NCBI RefSeq assembly: GCF_007859205.1
Contig: NZ_VOHP01000007.1
Span: forward strand, 1 to 64,000
Source: Streptococcus sp. sy004
Lineage (GTDB): Bacteria > Bacillota > Bacilli > Lactobacillales > Streptococcaceae
Direction of reading: 5' to 3'
Length of the DNA stretch: 64,000 nucleotides
Positions 10,090-20,110 of this stretch are shown in pieces (within the stretch, counting starts at the first letter, position 1; each line of letters begins with the position of its first letter). Both the position numbers and the translations under genes were made by a program. The notes under the pieces are model-generated. The model did not search any database. It was not told the origin of the DNA and saw only the letters and a program-made list of their open reading frames with translations.

Positions 10090-10473
10090 TTACACACGAC
10101 GACGTTTTGGAGGACGAGCACCATTATGTGGCACAGGAGTCACATCGCGGATAGCAGTCACTTCAAGACCTGCCGCTGCAAGAGCACGAATAGCTGACTC
10201 ACGACCTGAACCAGGGCCTTTTACAGTTACTTCAACTGTTTTCAAACCATGTTCTTGTGCAGATTTAGCTGCTGCTTCCGACGCCATTTGAGCTGCAAAT
10301 GGTGTTGATTTACGTGAACCTTTGAAACCAAGTGCACCAGCTGAAGACCATGCAACTGCATTACCATGCACATCTGTAATCATAACAATTGTGTTGTTAA
10401 ATGTAGCGTGAATATGTGCAATACCAGACTCGATATTCTTTTTCACACGACGTTTACGTGTTGGTTTAGCCAA
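10090..10473 (-). CDS. rpsK: 30S ribosomal protein S11 (uS11)
   Basis: A 127-residue small-subunit platform protein contacting 16S rRNA near the Shine-Dalgarno helix. The family motifs [13 protein letters not shown] and [13 protein letters not shown] (C-terminus) are present. It is 17 bases from rpsM and 50 bases from rpoA, within the alpha operon. Confidence 0.98.
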   Translation of the reverse strand: MAKPTRKRRVKKNIESGIAHIHATFNNTIVMITDVHGNAVAWSSAGALGFKGSRKSTPFAAQMASEAAAKSAQEHGLKTVEVTVKGPGSGRESAIRALAAAGLEVTAIRDVTPVPHNGARPPKRRRV

Positions 10474-10490
10474 TTTTTTTACCTCCTATT

Positions 10491-10856
10491 TTATTTTTTC
10501 TTACCTGCAATCGCAACAGCTTTACCTTTACGAGTGCGAGCGTTGTTTTTAGTGTTTTGTCCACGGACAGGAAGTCCACGACGGTGACGGATTCCACGGT
10601 ATGAACCGATTTCCATCAAACGTTTAATGTTCAAAGTTACTTCACGACGAAGGTCACCTTCAACCTTGATCGCATCCACTTCACGACGGATTGCATCTTC
10701 TTGATCTGGTGTCAAATCTTTTACACGAACATCTTCTGAAATTCCAGCTGCTGCCAAGATTTTTTTAGATGTTGCAAGTCCGATACCATAAACATAAGTC
10801 AATGAAATCACTACGCGTTTATCATTTGGAATGTCAACTCCAGCAATACGAGCCAT
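10491..10856 (-). CDS. rpsM: 30S ribosomal protein S13 (uS13)
   Basis: A 121-residue protein at the top of the small-subunit head that forms bridges to the large subunit and touches P-site tRNA with its basic tail. It starts [20 protein letters not shown], contains the helix-turn-helix [14 protein letters not shown], and ends in the typical [19 protein letters not shown] region. Confidence 0.98.
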   Translation of the reverse strand: MARIAGVDIPNDKRVVISLTYVYGIGLATSKKILAAAGISEDVRVKDLTPDQEDAIRREVDAIKVEGDLRREVTLNIKRLMEIGSYRGIRHRRGLPVRGQNTKNNARTRKGKAVAIAGKKK

Positions 10857-10873
10857 ATCTTCTCCTTTCTATT

Positions 10874-10990
10874 TTATCCTTGACGTTGTTTGTGTTTTGG
10901 ATTTGTTGGACAAATTACCATAACACGACCGTGACGACGAATAACTTTGCAATATTCGCAAATTGGTTTAACCGATGGTCTTACCTTCAT
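10874..10990 (-). CDS. rpmJ: 50S ribosomal protein L36 (bL36), zinc form
   Basis: A 38-residue gene found by translating the rpsM-infA gap on the minus strand: it begins [20 protein letters not shown] and ends KHKQRQG. The zinc ligands Cys11, Cys14, Cys27 and a following His are all kept, so this is the zinc-binding paralogue, not a zinc-free one. GGAGG precedes the ATG. Placement between infA and rpsM is standard for Firmicutes. Confidence 0.96.
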   Translation of the reverse strand: MKVRPSVKPICEYCKVIRRHGRVMVICPTNPKHKQRQG

Positions 10991-11014
10991 GTTTTAATCC
11001 CTCCAATTATTTCG

Positions 11015-11233
11015 TTATTTAAAGCGGTATGTGATGCGTCCACGTGTCAAATCGTACGGACTCAACTCAACAGTTACGCGATCACCCACTAAAATACGAA
11101 TATAATTCTTGCGGATTTTCCCTGATACTGTTGCTAAAATTTGATGCCCATTTTCCAATTCAACGGTAAACATGGCGTTAGGCATGGTTTCAATAACCTT
11201 ACCTTCAATTTCAATCACATCTTCTTTTGCCAC
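11015..11233 (-). CDS. infA: Translation initiation factor IF-1
   Basis: A 72-residue OB-fold protein that binds the 30S A-site during initiation. The sequence begins at a GTG codon (11231-11233), giving [14 protein letters not shown] after the initiator Met, with AAAGGGGGA upstream. An in-frame extension upstream is open but unlike the family and lies before the ribosome site. It ends RGRITYRFK as usual. It lies between adk and rpmJ. Confidence 0.96.
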   Translation of the reverse strand: MAKEDVIEIEGKVIETMPNAMFTVELENGHQILATVSGKIRKNYIRILVGDRVTVELSPYDLTRGRITYRFK

Positions 11234-11349
11234 ACAAAAGTCCCCCTTTAAATTTCGATTTGATGCCCTCTCCATAGAGAGGTAACAATTATAGTCAGAC
11301 TAGACTATTTTAGCATGATTCTTTTAGATATGCAAGTGAAAATCACTAA

Positions 11350-12006
11350 TTACTTGATTGAATCAACTGCTTTTTCAATATCAGCAAAAACATTTGCGAT
11401 TTCTTGATCGCCTTCAATATCTGATACCAAGCCAAGCTCACGATAATGAGCAATAATTGGCTCACCTTGAGCAATATTGACTTCTAAGCGATTTTTAACC
11501 GTTTCTGGCTTGTCATCTTCACGTTGGTAGAACTCACTTGCTCCACAAGTATCACAAACATTTTCCACCTTAGTTGGGTTGAAAACCTTATGATAGGTCG
11601 CACCACAAGGACGACACATGTAGCGACCACTTAGACGATCTACCAAAATACTTGGATCAATCTCAATGTTAATCACACCATCCAGCGTCAAGCCCAACTC
11701 TAACAAGGTTTTATCTAAGGCCTGAGCTTGTTCAATTGTTCGTGGATAACCGTCCAACAAGAAACCATTTTCAGCAACATCTGCTTGTGCTAAACGTTCT
11801 TTGACAATACCATTTGTCACTTCATCTGGAACAAGATTACCTGCATCAATATATGATTTGGCTAGCTTCCCCATCTCTGTTTGATTTGCCATAGCTGCAC
11901 GGAACATATCACCTGTTGAAATATGGATTAGGTTAAATTGTTCAACCATCTTAGCTGCTTGCGTTCCTTTACCAGCACCTGGTAAGCCCATGATTAAAAG
12001 ATTCAT
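11350..12006 (-). CDS. adk: Adenylate kinase, zinc-lid type
   Basis: A 218-residue kinase converting ATP and AMP to two ADP. The P-loop is [10 protein letters not shown] (7-16) and the AMP-site segment [16 protein letters not shown] follows. The lid carries two CxxC pairs (CRPC and CDTC), so it is the zinc-binding long form of Gram-positive bacteria. It is a few residues longer than the 212 common in streptococci. It is separated from secY by a stem-loop and from infA by about 115 bases, so expression may be partly independent of the spc transcript. Confidence 0.96.
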   Translation of the reverse strand: MNLLIMGLPGAGKGTQAAKMVEQFNLIHISTGDMFRAAMANQTEMGKLAKSYIDAGNLVPDEVTNGIVKERLAQADVAENGFLLDGYPRTIEQAQALDKTLLELGLTLDGVINIEIDPSILVDRLSGRYMCRPCGATYHKVFNPTKVENVCDTCGASEFYQREDDKPETVKNRLEVNIAQGEPIIAHYRELGLVSDIEGDQEIANVFADIEKAVDSIK

Positions 12007-12063
12007 GTTTCTCTCCTTATTTTGTTTTCAAATAAAGCTGCCACATTTGACAGACTTATTAAA

Positions 12064-12136
12064 AAACAAAATAGAAGGGATTGTGGATAGCCTCCTAACA
12101 ATCCCTATTTAGATAGTTTCCCATCCTATTTTGTTT
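12064..12136 (-). terminator. Nested stem-loops between secY and adk (attenuator or terminator)
   Basis: Outer arms AAACAAAATAG (12064-12074) and CTATTTTGTTT (12126-12136) enclose an inner stem GGGATTGT / ACAATCCC (12077-12084, 12098-12105). On the minus strand the inner stem is followed by a U-rich stretch ending in six T. This fits a partial terminator that would lower adk expression relative to secY. The outer pairing could compete with it. Confidence 0.55.
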
Positions 12137-12143
12137 AACATTT

Positions 12144-13445
12144 TTATTTTGATGTATTCATAAAGCCTACATACTTACGCTTCAAGAGATAACCTTCAAG
12201 TTGTTTCATACCATCAATACCTGTCGAAATTAGGATTAACAGACTGGTTCCCCCTAAAGCCAAGCCCGAAGATAGACCAAAAATTTGTTGAGCCACAATC
12301 GGACTGAGGGCAATAAAAGCCAAGAAAATCGAACCAATAGTTGCTAAACGTTTCAAAAGACCAGACATATATTTTTCTGTTTCAGGCCCTGGACGAACCC
12401 CGATAATATAAGCTGAACTCTTTTGCAAGTTTTCTGCTGTTTTTTCTGGATTAACCTGAACAAAAGTGTAAAAGAATGAAAACAGGATAATCAGAACAGC
12501 ATAGACTAGCATTCCTACAGGCGTTCTAAAATCAAATAAGCTCTGTAAAGTCGTTAACCACGGTCGGTCTGTTCCTCCAAGAAATGGTAAAATTGTACTT
12601 GGAATGCTAGTGATCGAACTAGCAAAGATAACCGGAATAACTCCTGCTGGATTAACTTTCAAAGGCAAGTAAGAGTTTGAAGACGCACCCTGAGCTAATT
12701 TAGTGTATTGAATCGGAATCTTATACTCCGCTTGTTGAATAAAGGTCGTAAAGAAAACAACCAACAGAACGGCCAAGACTAAAATTCCTACATAAATAAG
12801 CGAGTTTTTAATATCACTTGAGCGAACATTGACAAAATAATCTTCATAAATTGCACTAATTGCACCTGGTAAAGATGAAACAATACCTGAGAAGATAATC
12901 ATTGACACCCCATTACCGTACCCCTTATCTGTAATTTGCTCACCTAACCAAGTAACAATCACACTACCTGCTGTTAGAATTGAACCAATCAAGAGATAGG
13001 TTTGCATATTCGGATTTTTCACCAAAGCTGCTCCAGACAAGCTGTTAAAACCTGCGGTGATACCTACTGATTGAATAAAGGCAAGTACCAAAGCAATATA
13101 GCGAGTCGCTTGATTCAACTTACGACGACCAACTTCACCTTGCTTACCCCACTCAACAAATTTAGGCATAATGTCCATTTGTAAGAGCTGAACAACGATG
13201 GATGCGGTAATGAAAGGACTAACTCCCATTGAAAATACTGAAAAGTTTTTCATAGCATTACCACTAACCAAATTAAACATGTTCAAAAAGGGCAAATCAC
13301 TTAGCTGAGCCAAACTTTGGGCATTAATGCCAGGAACCGTGATATGCGTCCCTAAACGAAATACAAAAATAATAAAAATGGTAAATAGAATTTTTTTACG
13401 GAGATTTTTAATCCGTAAAGCATCCTTGAGTAACTTAAAGAACAT
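12144..13445 (-). CDS. secY: Preprotein translocase subunit SecY
   Basis: The 433-residue channel subunit of the Sec translocon, which exports unfolded proteins through the membrane with SecE, SecG and SecA. Ten hydrophobic segments are visible. Signature stretches include FVFRLGTHITVPGIN near 26-40, SMGVSPFITASIVVQLLQM near 72-90 and the basic cytoplasmic loop VNPEKTAENLQKSSAY. It lies between rplO and adk as in the spc operon of Firmicutes. Confidence 0.97.
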   Translation of the reverse strand: MFFKLLKDALRIKNLRKKILFTIFIIFVFRLGTHITVPGINAQSLAQLSDLPFLNMFNLVSGNAMKNFSVFSMGVSPFITASIVVQLLQMDIMPKFVEWGKQGEVGRRKLNQATRYIALVLAFIQSVGITAGFNSLSGAALVKNPNMQTYLLIGSILTAGSVIVTWLGEQITDKGYGNGVSMIIFSGIVSSLPGAISAIYEDYFVNVRSSDIKNSLIYVGILVLAVLLVVFFTTFIQQAEYKIPIQYTKLAQGASSNSYLPLKVNPAGVIPVIFASSITSIPSTILPFLGGTDRPWLTTLQSLFDFRTPVGMLVYAVLIILFSFFYTFVQVNPEKTAENLQKSSAYIIGVRPGPETEKYMSGLLKRLATIGSIFLAFIALSPIVAQQIFGLSSGLALGGTSLLILISTGIDGMKQLEGYLLKRKYVGFMNTSK

Positions 13446-13461
13446 TAGTCGTCCTCCTCAA

Positions 13462-13902
13462 TTAGATGACTTCTACTGAACCACCTTTTGCAGTGATTGC
13501 TGCTTCAGCAGATTTTGAGAATTTAGCTGCTTTGACAGTCAATTTCTTAGTCAACTCACCATTTCCAAGAATTTTCACACCTGATTTTTCAGCACGAACA
13601 ATTCCTGCTTCCTTAAGAACAACTGGTGTTACTTCTGTACCATCTTCAAAGACATTCAATTGATCAAGGTTAACCAAAGCATACTCTTTTGTATTAACGT
13701 TAGTGAATCCACGTTTTGGCAAACGACGGAACAACGGTGTTTGTCCACCTTCAAAACCTAGACGAACGCCACCGCCACTACGAGCTTTTTGACCTTTTTG
13801 ACCACGACCAGAAGTTTTACCATTACCTGATGATGTTCCACGACCAACACGGTTACGAGTTTTACGAGAACCTTCTGCAGGTTTAAGTTCATGAAGTTTC
13901 AT
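13462..13902 (-). CDS. rplO: 50S ribosomal protein L15 (uL15)
   Basis: A 146-residue large-subunit protein with the very basic, glycine-rich N-terminal extension [20 protein letters not shown] and the globular C-terminal domain. It reaches into the 23S rRNA core. It is 16 bases upstream of secY; a 145-base spacer with a hairpin separates it from rpmD. Confidence 0.97.
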   Translation of the reverse strand: MKLHELKPAEGSRKTRNRVGRGTSSGNGKTSGRGQKGQKARSGGGVRLGFEGGQTPLFRRLPKRGFTNVNTKEYALVNLDQLNVFEDGTEVTPVVLKEAGIVRAEKSGVKILGNGELTKKLTVKAAKFSKSAEAAITAKGGSVEVI

Positions 13903-13939
13903 TTAATTTTCTCCTTAAATATCATTGCTAGCGCTGATT

Positions 13940-13961
13940 GTTTGGGGAAGGAACCCCAAAC
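13940..13961 (-). other. Hairpin in the rpmD-rplO spacer
   Basis: Perfect 8-bp stem GTTTGGGG / CCCCAAAC with a six-base loop, not followed by a T-tract. It is inside a coding cluster, so an mRNA processing or stability element is more likely than a terminator. The rest of the 145-base spacer shows nothing else I can name. Confidence 0.5.
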
Positions 13962-14047
13962 CTCAACTCGCTTATTTTTTTGCAAGATAAGGTTGAGACT
14001 CTGCCCAACCCATCTCTTTATTAACTTAATTTAATCCGTAAACTAGC

Positions 14048-14230
14048 TTAGTTCACTTCTTCAACAGTAACCAAATGAGATACTGTGTTAATCATACCAC
14101 GAATTGCTGGGTTGTCTTCTTTAACAACTGAGCTATTCAATTTACCAAGTCCAAGAGCAACAACTGTTTTACGTTGTGCAGGGATACGACCGATTGGAGA
14201 CTTAGTCAAAGTAATTTTAATTTGAGCCAT
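14048..14230 (-). CDS. rpmD: 50S ribosomal protein L30 (uL30)
   Basis: A 60-residue protein of the usual bacterial length, beginning [20 protein letters not shown] and containing [20 protein letters not shown], the family core. It lies 14 bases after rpsE in the spc operon. Confidence 0.97.
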   Translation of the reverse strand: MAQIKITLTKSPIGRIPAQRKTVVALGLGKLNSSVVKEDNPAIRGMINTVSHLVTVEEVN

Positions 14231-14244
14231 GTGAATCTCCTTTC

Positions 14245-14739
14245 TTATGCCAAGTCAGAAACTGAAATGCCACGAAGAGCAGCAACTTCTTCTGCACGTT
14301 TCAATTGTTTCAAACCTTCAACAGTTGCACGAACAATGTTGATTGGTGTGTTTGAACCAAGAGATTTTGAAGTAATATCAGCAATACCTGCCAATTCCAC
14401 AACGGCACGAACAGCACCACCTGCGGCAACTCCAGCACCCTCAACAGCTGGTTTCATCAAGACACGAGCACCACCAAATTCTGAGTGTACTTCGTGAGGA
14501 ATTGTTGTACCAACCATTGGAACTTCGATTAAGTTTTTCTTAGCGTCTTCAACTGCTTTGCGAATTGCTTCTGGTACTTCTTGAGCTTTACCTGTACCGA
14601 AACCAACACGACCGTTACGATCACCAACAACTACAAGGGCTGCAAAACGAAGACGACGTCCACCTTTAACAACCTTAGTAACGCGGTTAATCCCAACTAC
14701 GCGCTCTTCAAGTTCAACTGCATTATCTTTAAATGCCAT
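14245..14739 (-). CDS. rpsE: 30S ribosomal protein S5 (uS5)
   Basis: A 164-residue small-subunit protein important for decoding fidelity and the mRNA entry channel. It has the double-stranded RNA-binding-like domain with [20 protein letters not shown], and the C-terminal domain with [11 protein letters not shown]-like residues. The spectinomycin-site loop ([10 protein letters not shown]) looks wild type. Spacer to rplR is 18 bases. Confidence 0.97.
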   Translation of the reverse strand: MAFKDNAVELEERVVGINRVTKVVKGGRRLRFAALVVVGDRNGRVGFGTGKAQEVPEAIRKAVEDAKKNLIEVPMVGTTIPHEVHSEFGGARVLMKPAVEGAGVAAGGAVRAVVELAGIADITSKSLGSNTPINIVRATVEGLKQLKRAEEVAALRGISVSDLA

Positions 14740-14757
14740 TATTAAGTGTCCTCCCTA

Positions 14758-15123
14758 TTAGAATTTCAATCCGTTTTCACGAGCTGCATCAGCCAACGCT
14801 TTAACACGTCCGTGATAGAGATATCCACCGCGGTCAAACACCACTTCAGAAATACCTTTAGCTACTGCACGTTCAGCAACAAGTTTGCCGACAACAACGG
14901 CTTGTTCAGTTTTAGTTCCTTTTGAAACTTCTTTGTCAAGAGTTGATGCACTTGCGAGCGTTACACCCGCTACGTCATCAATTACTTGAGCGTAGATGCC
15001 TGTATTAGAACGGAAAACGTTCAAACGTGGGCGGTCAGCAGTTCCAGAAAGTTTGCCGCGAACGCGTTTATGACGTTTGTGGCGGATTTTGTTTTTATCT
15101 GGTTTCGAAATCACAATTTTCAC
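14758..15123 (-). CDS. rplR: 50S ribosomal protein L18 (uL18)
   Basis: A 121-residue protein that binds 5S rRNA with L5 and L25 in the central protuberance. The basic N-terminus ([19 protein letters not shown]) and the core [20 protein letters not shown] are diagnostic, as is the end [20 protein letters not shown]. Confidence 0.97.
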   Translation of the reverse strand: MKIVISKPDKNKIRHKRHKRVRGKLSGTADRPRLNVFRSNTGIYAQVIDDVAGVTLASASTLDKEVSKGTKTEQAVVVGKLVAERAVAKGISEVVFDRGGYLYHGRVKALADAARENGLKF

Positions 15124-15136
15124 CTCTTAAATATAT

Positions 15137-15202
15137 TTTGCCCAAGGGCAAATGCTGTGCTGTCGATAGTAAGTTGTTGCAAGCTGATAAACAGCTTGCA
15201 AC
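15137..15202 (-). other. Two hairpins in the rplF-rplR spacer
   Basis: First, TTTGCC / GGCAAA around CAAG (15137-15152). Second, a perfect 11-bp stem GTTGCAAGCTG / CAGCTTGCAAC with a five-base loop (15176-15202). Neither is followed by a T-tract in the direction of transcription, so they are probable mRNA folding or RNase III-type elements rather than terminators. No binding protein can be assigned from sequence. Confidence 0.55.
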
Positions 15203-15217
15203 AAAACTCCTATACGA

Positions 15218-15754
15218 TTATTTACCTGTTTTACCTTCTTTACGGCGAACGAATTCACCAACGTAGCGAATACCTTTACCTTTGTATGGTTCTGGTGAAC
15301 GAAGGCTACGAACATAAGCTGCTGTTTGACCAACAACTTCCTTGTTGATTCCAAAAACATTAATTGTTGTTGGAGAAGGTACTTCAAATGTAACACCTTC
15401 TGGTGCCACTACTTCATCTTGGTGAGATTTACCAACTGAAAGGACAAGTTTGTTACCTTGAAGTTGAGCACGGTAACCGACACCACGCATTTCAAGTTCT
15501 TTTTTGAATCCTTCAGAAACACCCACAACCATGTTGTTCAAGTTTGCACGAGATGTTCCATGGATTGTTTTCATTTCTTTAGAATCATTTGGACGATGAA
15601 GGGTTACTTCTGTTCCTTCAATTTTAATTTCAATGTTTTTGTTGAACTCACGAGTAAGCTCACCTTTAGGTCCTTTAACAGTAACCACATTGTCATTGTT
15701 GCTGATTTCAACACCAGCAGGCAATGTAATCACTTTATTACCAATACGTGACAT
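15218..15754 (-). CDS. rplF: 50S ribosomal protein L6 (uL6)
   Basis: A 178-residue protein near the factor-binding site of the 50S subunit, built of two similar domains. It begins [17 protein letters not shown] and ends with the signature [20 protein letters not shown]. The 65-base spacer to rpsH shows no clear element. Confidence 0.97.
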   Translation of the reverse strand: MSRIGNKVITLPAGVEISNNDNVVTVKGPKGELTREFNKNIEIKIEGTEVTLHRPNDSKEMKTIHGTSRANLNNMVVGVSEGFKKELEMRGVGYRAQLQGNKLVLSVGKSHQDEVVAPEGVTFEVPSPTTINVFGINKEVVGQTAAYVRSLRSPEPYKGKGIRYVGEFVRRKEGKTGK

Positions 15755-15819
15755 ATTTTTATTTTCTCCTGTTAAATTATCAAGCCCAATATGGACTAGT
15801 TTTCACGGGGTAGCGTTTA

Positions 15820-16218
15820 TTACCAAACGTAAGCAACAACTTCTCCACCAACGTTCTTTTGACGAGCTTCTTTATCTGTCAAAAGACCTTCTGATGTTGA
15901 AACGATTGCAATACCAAGTCCGTTAAGGACTTTTGGTAGTTCTTCATGTTTAGCGTAAACACGAAGACCTGGTTTAGAAACACGTTTCAAGTTTGTGATA
16001 ACACGTTCTCCGTTTTGTCCATATTTCAAGAATACACGAATAACACCTTGTTTGTCATCTTCAACAACTTCAACGTTTTTTACAAAACCTTCACGTTTAA
16101 GGATTTCAGCAATCCCTTTTTTAATATTTGAAGCAGGAACTTCTAACACTTCATGTTTTGCTTGATTAGCATTACGAATGCGTGTTAAAAAATCTGCAAT
16201 TGGGTCTGTCATAACCAT
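15820..16218 (-). CDS. rpsH: 30S ribosomal protein S8 (uS8)
   Basis: A 132-residue primary 16S rRNA-binding protein, with [20 protein letters not shown] at the N-terminus and the C-terminal [20 protein letters not shown] signature. The open frame starts MVMTDPIAD; either Met could be used. In E. coli S8 autoregulates the spc operon by binding mRNA; I cannot show that here. Confidence 0.97.
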   Translation of the reverse strand: MVMTDPIADFLTRIRNANQAKHEVLEVPASNIKKGIAEILKREGFVKNVEVVEDDKQGVIRVFLKYGQNGERVITNLKRVSKPGLRVYAKHEELPKVLNGLGIAIVSTSEGLLTDKEARQKNVGGEVVAYVW

Positions 16219-16289
16219 GATTTATTTTCTCCTATACTAGTAGTTTGAATAGTTCACTTGCTAGTTAATATTTGCCTGATGGCATATTC

Positions 16290-16475
16290 TTACCAAGACG
16301 CTTTAGTAACGCCTGGGATTTGACCTTTGTATGCTAACTCACGGAAGCAAACACGGCAAAGTTTGAATTTGCGATAAACTGAGTGTGGACGGCCACATTT
16401 CTCGCAACGAGTGTAAGCTTGCGTAGAGAACTTAGCTGGACGCTTGTTCTTAGCAATCATAGATTTTTTAGCCAT
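16290..16475 (-). CDS. rpsN: 30S ribosomal protein S14, zinc form (uS14)
   Basis: A 61-residue type Z S14 with two CxxC pairs (CEKC and CRVC) that bind zinc, and the family end [19 protein letters not shown]. It is the zinc-dependent paralogue; a zinc-free rpsN2 may exist elsewhere. It sits 17 bases after rplE; the rpsN-rpsH spacer of 71 bases holds nothing clear. Confidence 0.97.
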
Positions 16476-16492
16476 TATATTTACCTCCTATG

Positions 16493-17035
16493 TTATTTTG
16501 CAAAAGGCATACCAAGGCCTTTAAGCAATTCGCGTGACTCTTCGTCAGTATTTGCAGTAGTAACGATAACAATATCCATACCACGAACTTTATCAACATC
16601 ATCGAAGTTGATTTCTGGGAAGATAAGTTGTTCTTTAACACCTAGTGTGTAGTTACCACGTCCGTCAAATGATTTTGTTGGAACCCCATGGAAGTCACGA
16701 ACACGTGGCAATGAAACTGATACCAATTTATCCAAGAATTCATACATACGCTCACCACGAAGGGTAACTTTAGCACCGATGGCAACACCTTCACGAAGAC
16801 GGAAGCCGGCGATTGATTTCTTAGCTTTAGTGATCAATGGTTTTTGACCAGAGATAAGTGCCAATTCAGCTGCAGCTTTTTCTAAGTTTTTAGCATTTGA
16901 TACAGCATCACCAACACCCATGTTAAGAACGATTTTCTCAACTTTTGGTACAGCCATTACAGAAGTGTAGTTGAATTTCTCTGTCAAAGCAGGGACAACT
17001 TCATTAGTGTATTTTTCTTTTAAGCGATTAGCCAT
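16493..17035 (-). CDS. rplE: 50S ribosomal protein L5 (uL5)
   Basis: A 180-residue 5S rRNA-binding protein of the central protuberance. Conserved stretches include [35 protein letters not shown] and [20 protein letters not shown]. It is 23 bases downstream of rplX. Confidence 0.97.
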   Translation of the reverse strand: MANRLKEKYTNEVVPALTEKFNYTSVMAVPKVEKIVLNMGVGDAVSNAKNLEKAAAELALISGQKPLITKAKKSIAGFRLREGVAIGAKVTLRGERMYEFLDKLVSVSLPRVRDFHGVPTKSFDGRGNYTLGVKEQLIFPEINFDDVDKVRGMDIVIVTTANTDEESRELLKGLGMPFAK

Positions 17036-17058
17036 TATACTTCTCCTTTCCTTCGTGA

Positions 17059-17364
17059 TTAGTCAAGCACTTCGCCTGATTTTTTGTTGTAACGAACTTT
17101 TTTGCCGTCAACAAACTTGTAGCCTACACGACCAGCAACACCGTTTTTGTCCAATACTTGAACATTTGAAGCGTGGATTGCTGCTTCTTGCTCTACAATA
17201 GCTCCTTGAGGGTTTACGCTATTTGGTTTTTGATGTTTCTTAACCATAGCCACACCTTCGACAACAACTTTATTTACTTTTGGAAGTGCTTTAAGAACAA
17301 CAGCTTCAACACCTTTGTCCTTACCAGCAATTACGCGAACTTTGTCGCCTTTTTTTACAAACAT
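17059..17364 (-). CDS. rplX: 50S ribosomal protein L24 (uL24)
   Basis: A 101-residue KOW-domain protein, an early assembly factor at the 50S tunnel exit. The KOW motif is [20 protein letters not shown] near 4-23. The C-terminal half is slightly diverged from E. coli but of normal Firmicute length. Confidence 0.97.
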   Translation of the reverse strand: MFVKKGDKVRVIAGKDKGVEAVVLKALPKVNKVVVEGVAMVKKHQKPNSVNPQGAIVEQEAAIHASNVQVLDKNGVAGRVGYKFVDGKKVRYNKKSGEVLD

Positions 17365-17388
17365 GATTTTCTCCTGATATTTTCTTAC

Positions 17389-17420
17389 GCCCTAAGGGCA
17401 CCCTGCCTTAACAGACAGGG
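17389..17420 (-). other. Tandem small hairpins in the rplN-rplX spacer
   Basis: GCCC / GGGC (17389-17399) and CCCTG / CAGGG (17401-17420) lie side by side in a 74-base spacer. They are GC-rich in an AT-rich spacer, but short and without a T-tract. Probable mRNA structure; function unknown. Confidence 0.4.
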
Positions 17421-17438
17421 GACTGAGTTTGTTTTTGA

Positions 17439-17807
17439 TTAAAGTACTTCTGGAGCAAGTGATACAATCTTCATGTAACCACCGTCACGCAATTCACGTG
17501 CAACTGGGCCAAAGATACGAGTACCACGTGGGTTTTTATCTTCACGGATAATAACCGCAGCATTGTCATCAAATTTGATGTATGAACCGTCTGGACGACG
17601 AGCACCTGTTTTTGTACGAACAATAACAGCTTTGACAACATCACCTTTTTTAACTGCTCCACCTGGTGTTGCTTGTTTTACAGAAGCAACGATAACATCG
17701 CCGATGTTAGCAAATTTACGTCCTGAACCACCAAGAACTTTGATAGTCAAGATTTCACGAGCACCGCTATTATCAGCAACTTTTAAGCGAGTTTCTTGTT
17801 GAATCAT
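17439..17807 (-). CDS. rplN: 50S ribosomal protein L14 (uL14)
   Basis: A 122-residue protein at the subunit interface, one of the best conserved in the ribosome: [20 protein letters not shown] at the start and [20 protein letters not shown] at the end. Spacer to rpsQ is 24 bases. Confidence 0.98.
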   Translation of the reverse strand: MIQQETRLKVADNSGAREILTIKVLGGSGRKFANIGDVIVASVKQATPGGAVKKGDVVKAVIVRTKTGARRPDGSYIKFDDNAAVIIREDKNPRGTRIFGPVARELRDGGYMKIVSLAPEVL

Positions 17808-17831
17808 CTCAATTGTCTCCTTTTAGTTTTA

Positions 17832-18092
17832 TTAGATAATAACAGCTTCTTCCACAACTTCTACAAGACGGAAGCGTTTTGTAGCTGAAAGTGGGCGAGT
17901 TTCCATGATACGTACGATATCGCCTTCTTTAGCGACATTGTTTTCATCATGTGCTTTGTATTTTTTAGAGTAGTTGATACGTTTACCATAGACTGGGTGG
18001 TTACGTTTTGTTTCTACTACAACTGTGATGGTTTTATCCATTTTGTCAGATACAACACGTCCAACAAGGGTTTTACGTTGATTACGTTCCAT
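17832..18092 (-). CDS. rpsQ: 30S ribosomal protein S17 (uS17)
   Basis: An 86-residue OB-fold protein that binds 16S rRNA early in assembly. It contains [19 protein letters not shown] and the C-terminal [20 protein letters not shown] signature. Standard place between rpmC and rplN. Confidence 0.97.
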
Positions 18093-18118
18093 TATTAGAA
18101 TACTCCTTTCCCAATCTA

Positions 18119-18325
18119 TTATTTCATTTCAGATTGCACAGTTTTAACACGTGCAATTTGTTTTTTAACTTCGTCCAAACGTGCAGTTTTATCAAGTTGG
18201 CCTGCTGCTGCTTGGAAACGAAGGTCAAACAATTCTTTTTTGAGTTCGTTTTCTTTTTTAGCAAGCTCTTCTTGAGACAAGCCACGAAGCTCTTTAACAA
18301 AATCTTTAATTTCTTTAAGTTTCAT
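18119..18325 (-). CDS. rpmC: 50S ribosomal protein L29 (uL29)
   Basis: A 68-residue, two-helix protein at the polypeptide exit, next to the site for signal recognition particle and trigger factor. It shows [20 protein letters not shown] and the [11 protein letters not shown]-like C-terminus. Nine bases separate it from rplP. Confidence 0.97.
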
Positions 18326-18334
18326 GTCTTCTCC

Positions 18335-18748
18335 TTATTCTGCTTCACGTTTTACGAATTTGCATTTTACTGGCAATTTGTGGCTTGCAAGACGAAGTGC
18401 TTCACGAGCGATTTCTTCAGAAACCCCTGCAACTTCAAACATTACTTTACCACGTTTAACTGGTGCTACCCAACCTTCAGGTGCCCCTTTACCAGATCCC
18501 ATACGTACCCCGATAGCTTTAGCGGTGTATGATTTATGTGGGAAGATCTTGATCCAAACTTTACCACCACGTTTCATGTAACGCGTCATAGCGATACGGG
18601 CAGCTTCGATTTGGCGGTTAGTAATCCAGTGGCTTGTTGTTGCTTGAAGACCAAATTCTCCAAAGTCAACTTGTTTACCACCTTTAGCTTCACCGCGCAT
18701 TTTTCCACGGAATTCGCGACGGTGTTTAACACGTTTAGGTACTAACAT
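18335..18748 (-). CDS. rplP: 50S ribosomal protein L16 (uL16)
   Basis: A 137-residue protein near the A-site tRNA and peptidyl transferase centre. Signature [20 protein letters not shown] at the start, with [19 protein letters not shown] later. Only three bases separate it from rpsC, suggesting coupled translation. Confidence 0.98.
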   Translation of the reverse strand: MLVPKRVKHRREFRGKMRGEAKGGKQVDFGEFGLQATTSHWITNRQIEAARIAMTRYMKRGGKVWIKIFPHKSYTAKAIGVRMGSGKGAPEGWVAPVKRGKVMFEVAGVSEEIAREALRLASHKLPVKCKFVKREAE

Positions 18749-18751
18749 TTG

Positions 18752-19405
18752 TTATTTGCCTCCTTTAGTGTCTTTACGAGCTGGAAGAACTTCTCCACGG
18801 TAAATCCAAACTTTAACACCTAGTTTACCGTAAGTAGTATCCGCTTCTTCCCAAGCGTAATCAATATCTGCACGAAGCGTATGAAGTGGAACAGTTCCCT
18901 CAGAGTAACCTTCTGCACGGGCAATATCTGCACCATTCAAACGACCTGATACTTGAGTTTTGATTCCTTTAGCTCCTGCACGCATTGTACGTTGGATTGC
19001 TTGTTTTTGTGCACGACGGAAAGCAACACGTTGCTCTAATTGACGAGCAATGCTTTCACCAACAAGGTGAGCATCCAAATCTGGAGACTTGATTTCAACG
19101 ATGTTGATGTGAACTTGTTTTCCAGTCATTTTGTTCAACTTAGCACGAAGTGCATCAACGTTAGCACCACCTTTACCGATAACCATACCTGGTTTAGCAG
19201 TGTGAAGTGATACGATAACCTTATTTACTGCACGTTCGATTTCGATTGTAGAAACTGACGCATCAGCCAATTCCTTGTTGATGAATTTACGGATTGCAAG
19301 ATCCTCATGAAGGTAATCCGCGTATTCTTTTTCAGCATACCATTTCGCATCCCAGTCACGGATGATTCCGACACGCATACCAATTGGATGTACTTTTTGA
19401 CCCAC
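18752..19405 (-). CDS. rpsC: 30S ribosomal protein S3 (uS3)
   Basis: A 217-residue protein lining the mRNA entry channel, with helicase activity on mRNA together with S4 and S5. The KH domain has [19 protein letters not shown], and the C-terminal domain contains [20 protein letters not shown]. Spacers to rplV and rplP are 11 and 3 bases. Confidence 0.98.
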   Translation of the reverse strand: MGQKVHPIGMRVGIIRDWDAKWYAEKEYADYLHEDLAIRKFINKELADASVSTIEIERAVNKVIVSLHTAKPGMVIGKGGANVDALRAKLNKMTGKQVHINIVEIKSPDLDAHLVGESIARQLEQRVAFRRAQKQAIQRTMRAGAKGIKTQVSGRLNGADIARAEGYSEGTVPLHTLRADIDYAWEEADTTYGKLGVKVWIYRGEVLPARKDTKGGK

Positions 19406-19416
19406 GATTTTACCTC

Positions 19417-19761
19417 CTATTTTTCTGACACAACTACTGTGATGTGTGTTGTGCGTTTGTTGATTGGTGAAGCTGAACCTTTAGCACGTGGACGGAAACG
19501 TTTCATTGTTGGTCCTTCGTTAGCGAAAGTTTCAGACACTACCAAGTTAGCTTTTTCCAAGCCAAAGTTGTTTTCTGCATTTGCGATTGCTGAGTTCAAT
19601 GTTTTCTCAATAACGCGTGCAGCTTTGTTTGGTGTGAATTTCAAGATTGCGATTGCATCAGCAACGTGTTTCCCACGAATGAGATCAAGAACAAGACGTG
19701 TTTTACGAGGTGAAACACGGACTGTACGAGCCATTGCTTTAGCTGAAGTAATTTCTGCCAT
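19417..19761 (-). CDS. rplV: 50S ribosomal protein L22 (uL22)
   Basis: A 114-residue protein whose long beta-hairpin lines the exit tunnel. It has [18 protein letters not shown] and the hairpin [20 protein letters not shown], which appears wild type with no insertion of the kind tied to macrolide resistance. Confidence 0.97.
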   Translation of the reverse strand: MAEITSAKAMARTVRVSPRKTRLVLDLIRGKHVADAIAILKFTPNKAARVIEKTLNSAIANAENNFGLEKANLVVSETFANEGPTMKRFRPRAKGSASPINKRTTHITVVVSEK

Positions 19762-19776
19762 TGTGTCCTCCTCCTA

Positions 19777-20058
19777 TTATTTACGACGTGTTTTCTTGTC
19801 GTCTGCTGCGTGACCTTTGTAAGTACGAGTTGGTGCAAATTCACCAAGTTTGTGACCTACCATGTCCTCTTGAATGTAAACAGGCACATGTTTACGTCCA
19901 TCATAAACTGCGATTGTATAACCAATGAAACTTGGGAAAATCGTTGAACGACGTGACCAAGTTTTAATTACTTTTTTCTTTTCGTCATTAGCTTGAGCTT
20001 CAACTTTTTTCATCAAATGCTCATCGACGAAAGGTCCTTTTTTAAGACTGCGTCCCAT
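19777..20058 (-). CDS. rpsS: 30S ribosomal protein S19 (uS19)
   Basis: A 93-residue head protein contacting the tRNAs with its C-terminus. It starts [20 protein letters not shown] and contains the conserved [20 protein letters not shown] with the basic end. The 113-base spacer to rplB holds an inverted repeat. Confidence 0.98.
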
Positions 20059-20110
20059 GAATTAGTATTCTCCTTTAAAATCTGTACCACAACGGCTTGG
20101 ATAAATAAGA

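Noticed and set aside
11234-11275. N-terminal extension of IF-1
   Set aside because: The extra 14 codons precede the ribosome site and the protein from the GTG at 11233 has exactly the family length.
14479-14739. Spectinomycin- or fidelity-altering change in S5 (rpsE)
   Set aside because: The loop [10 protein letters not shown] appears complete and of standard sequence.
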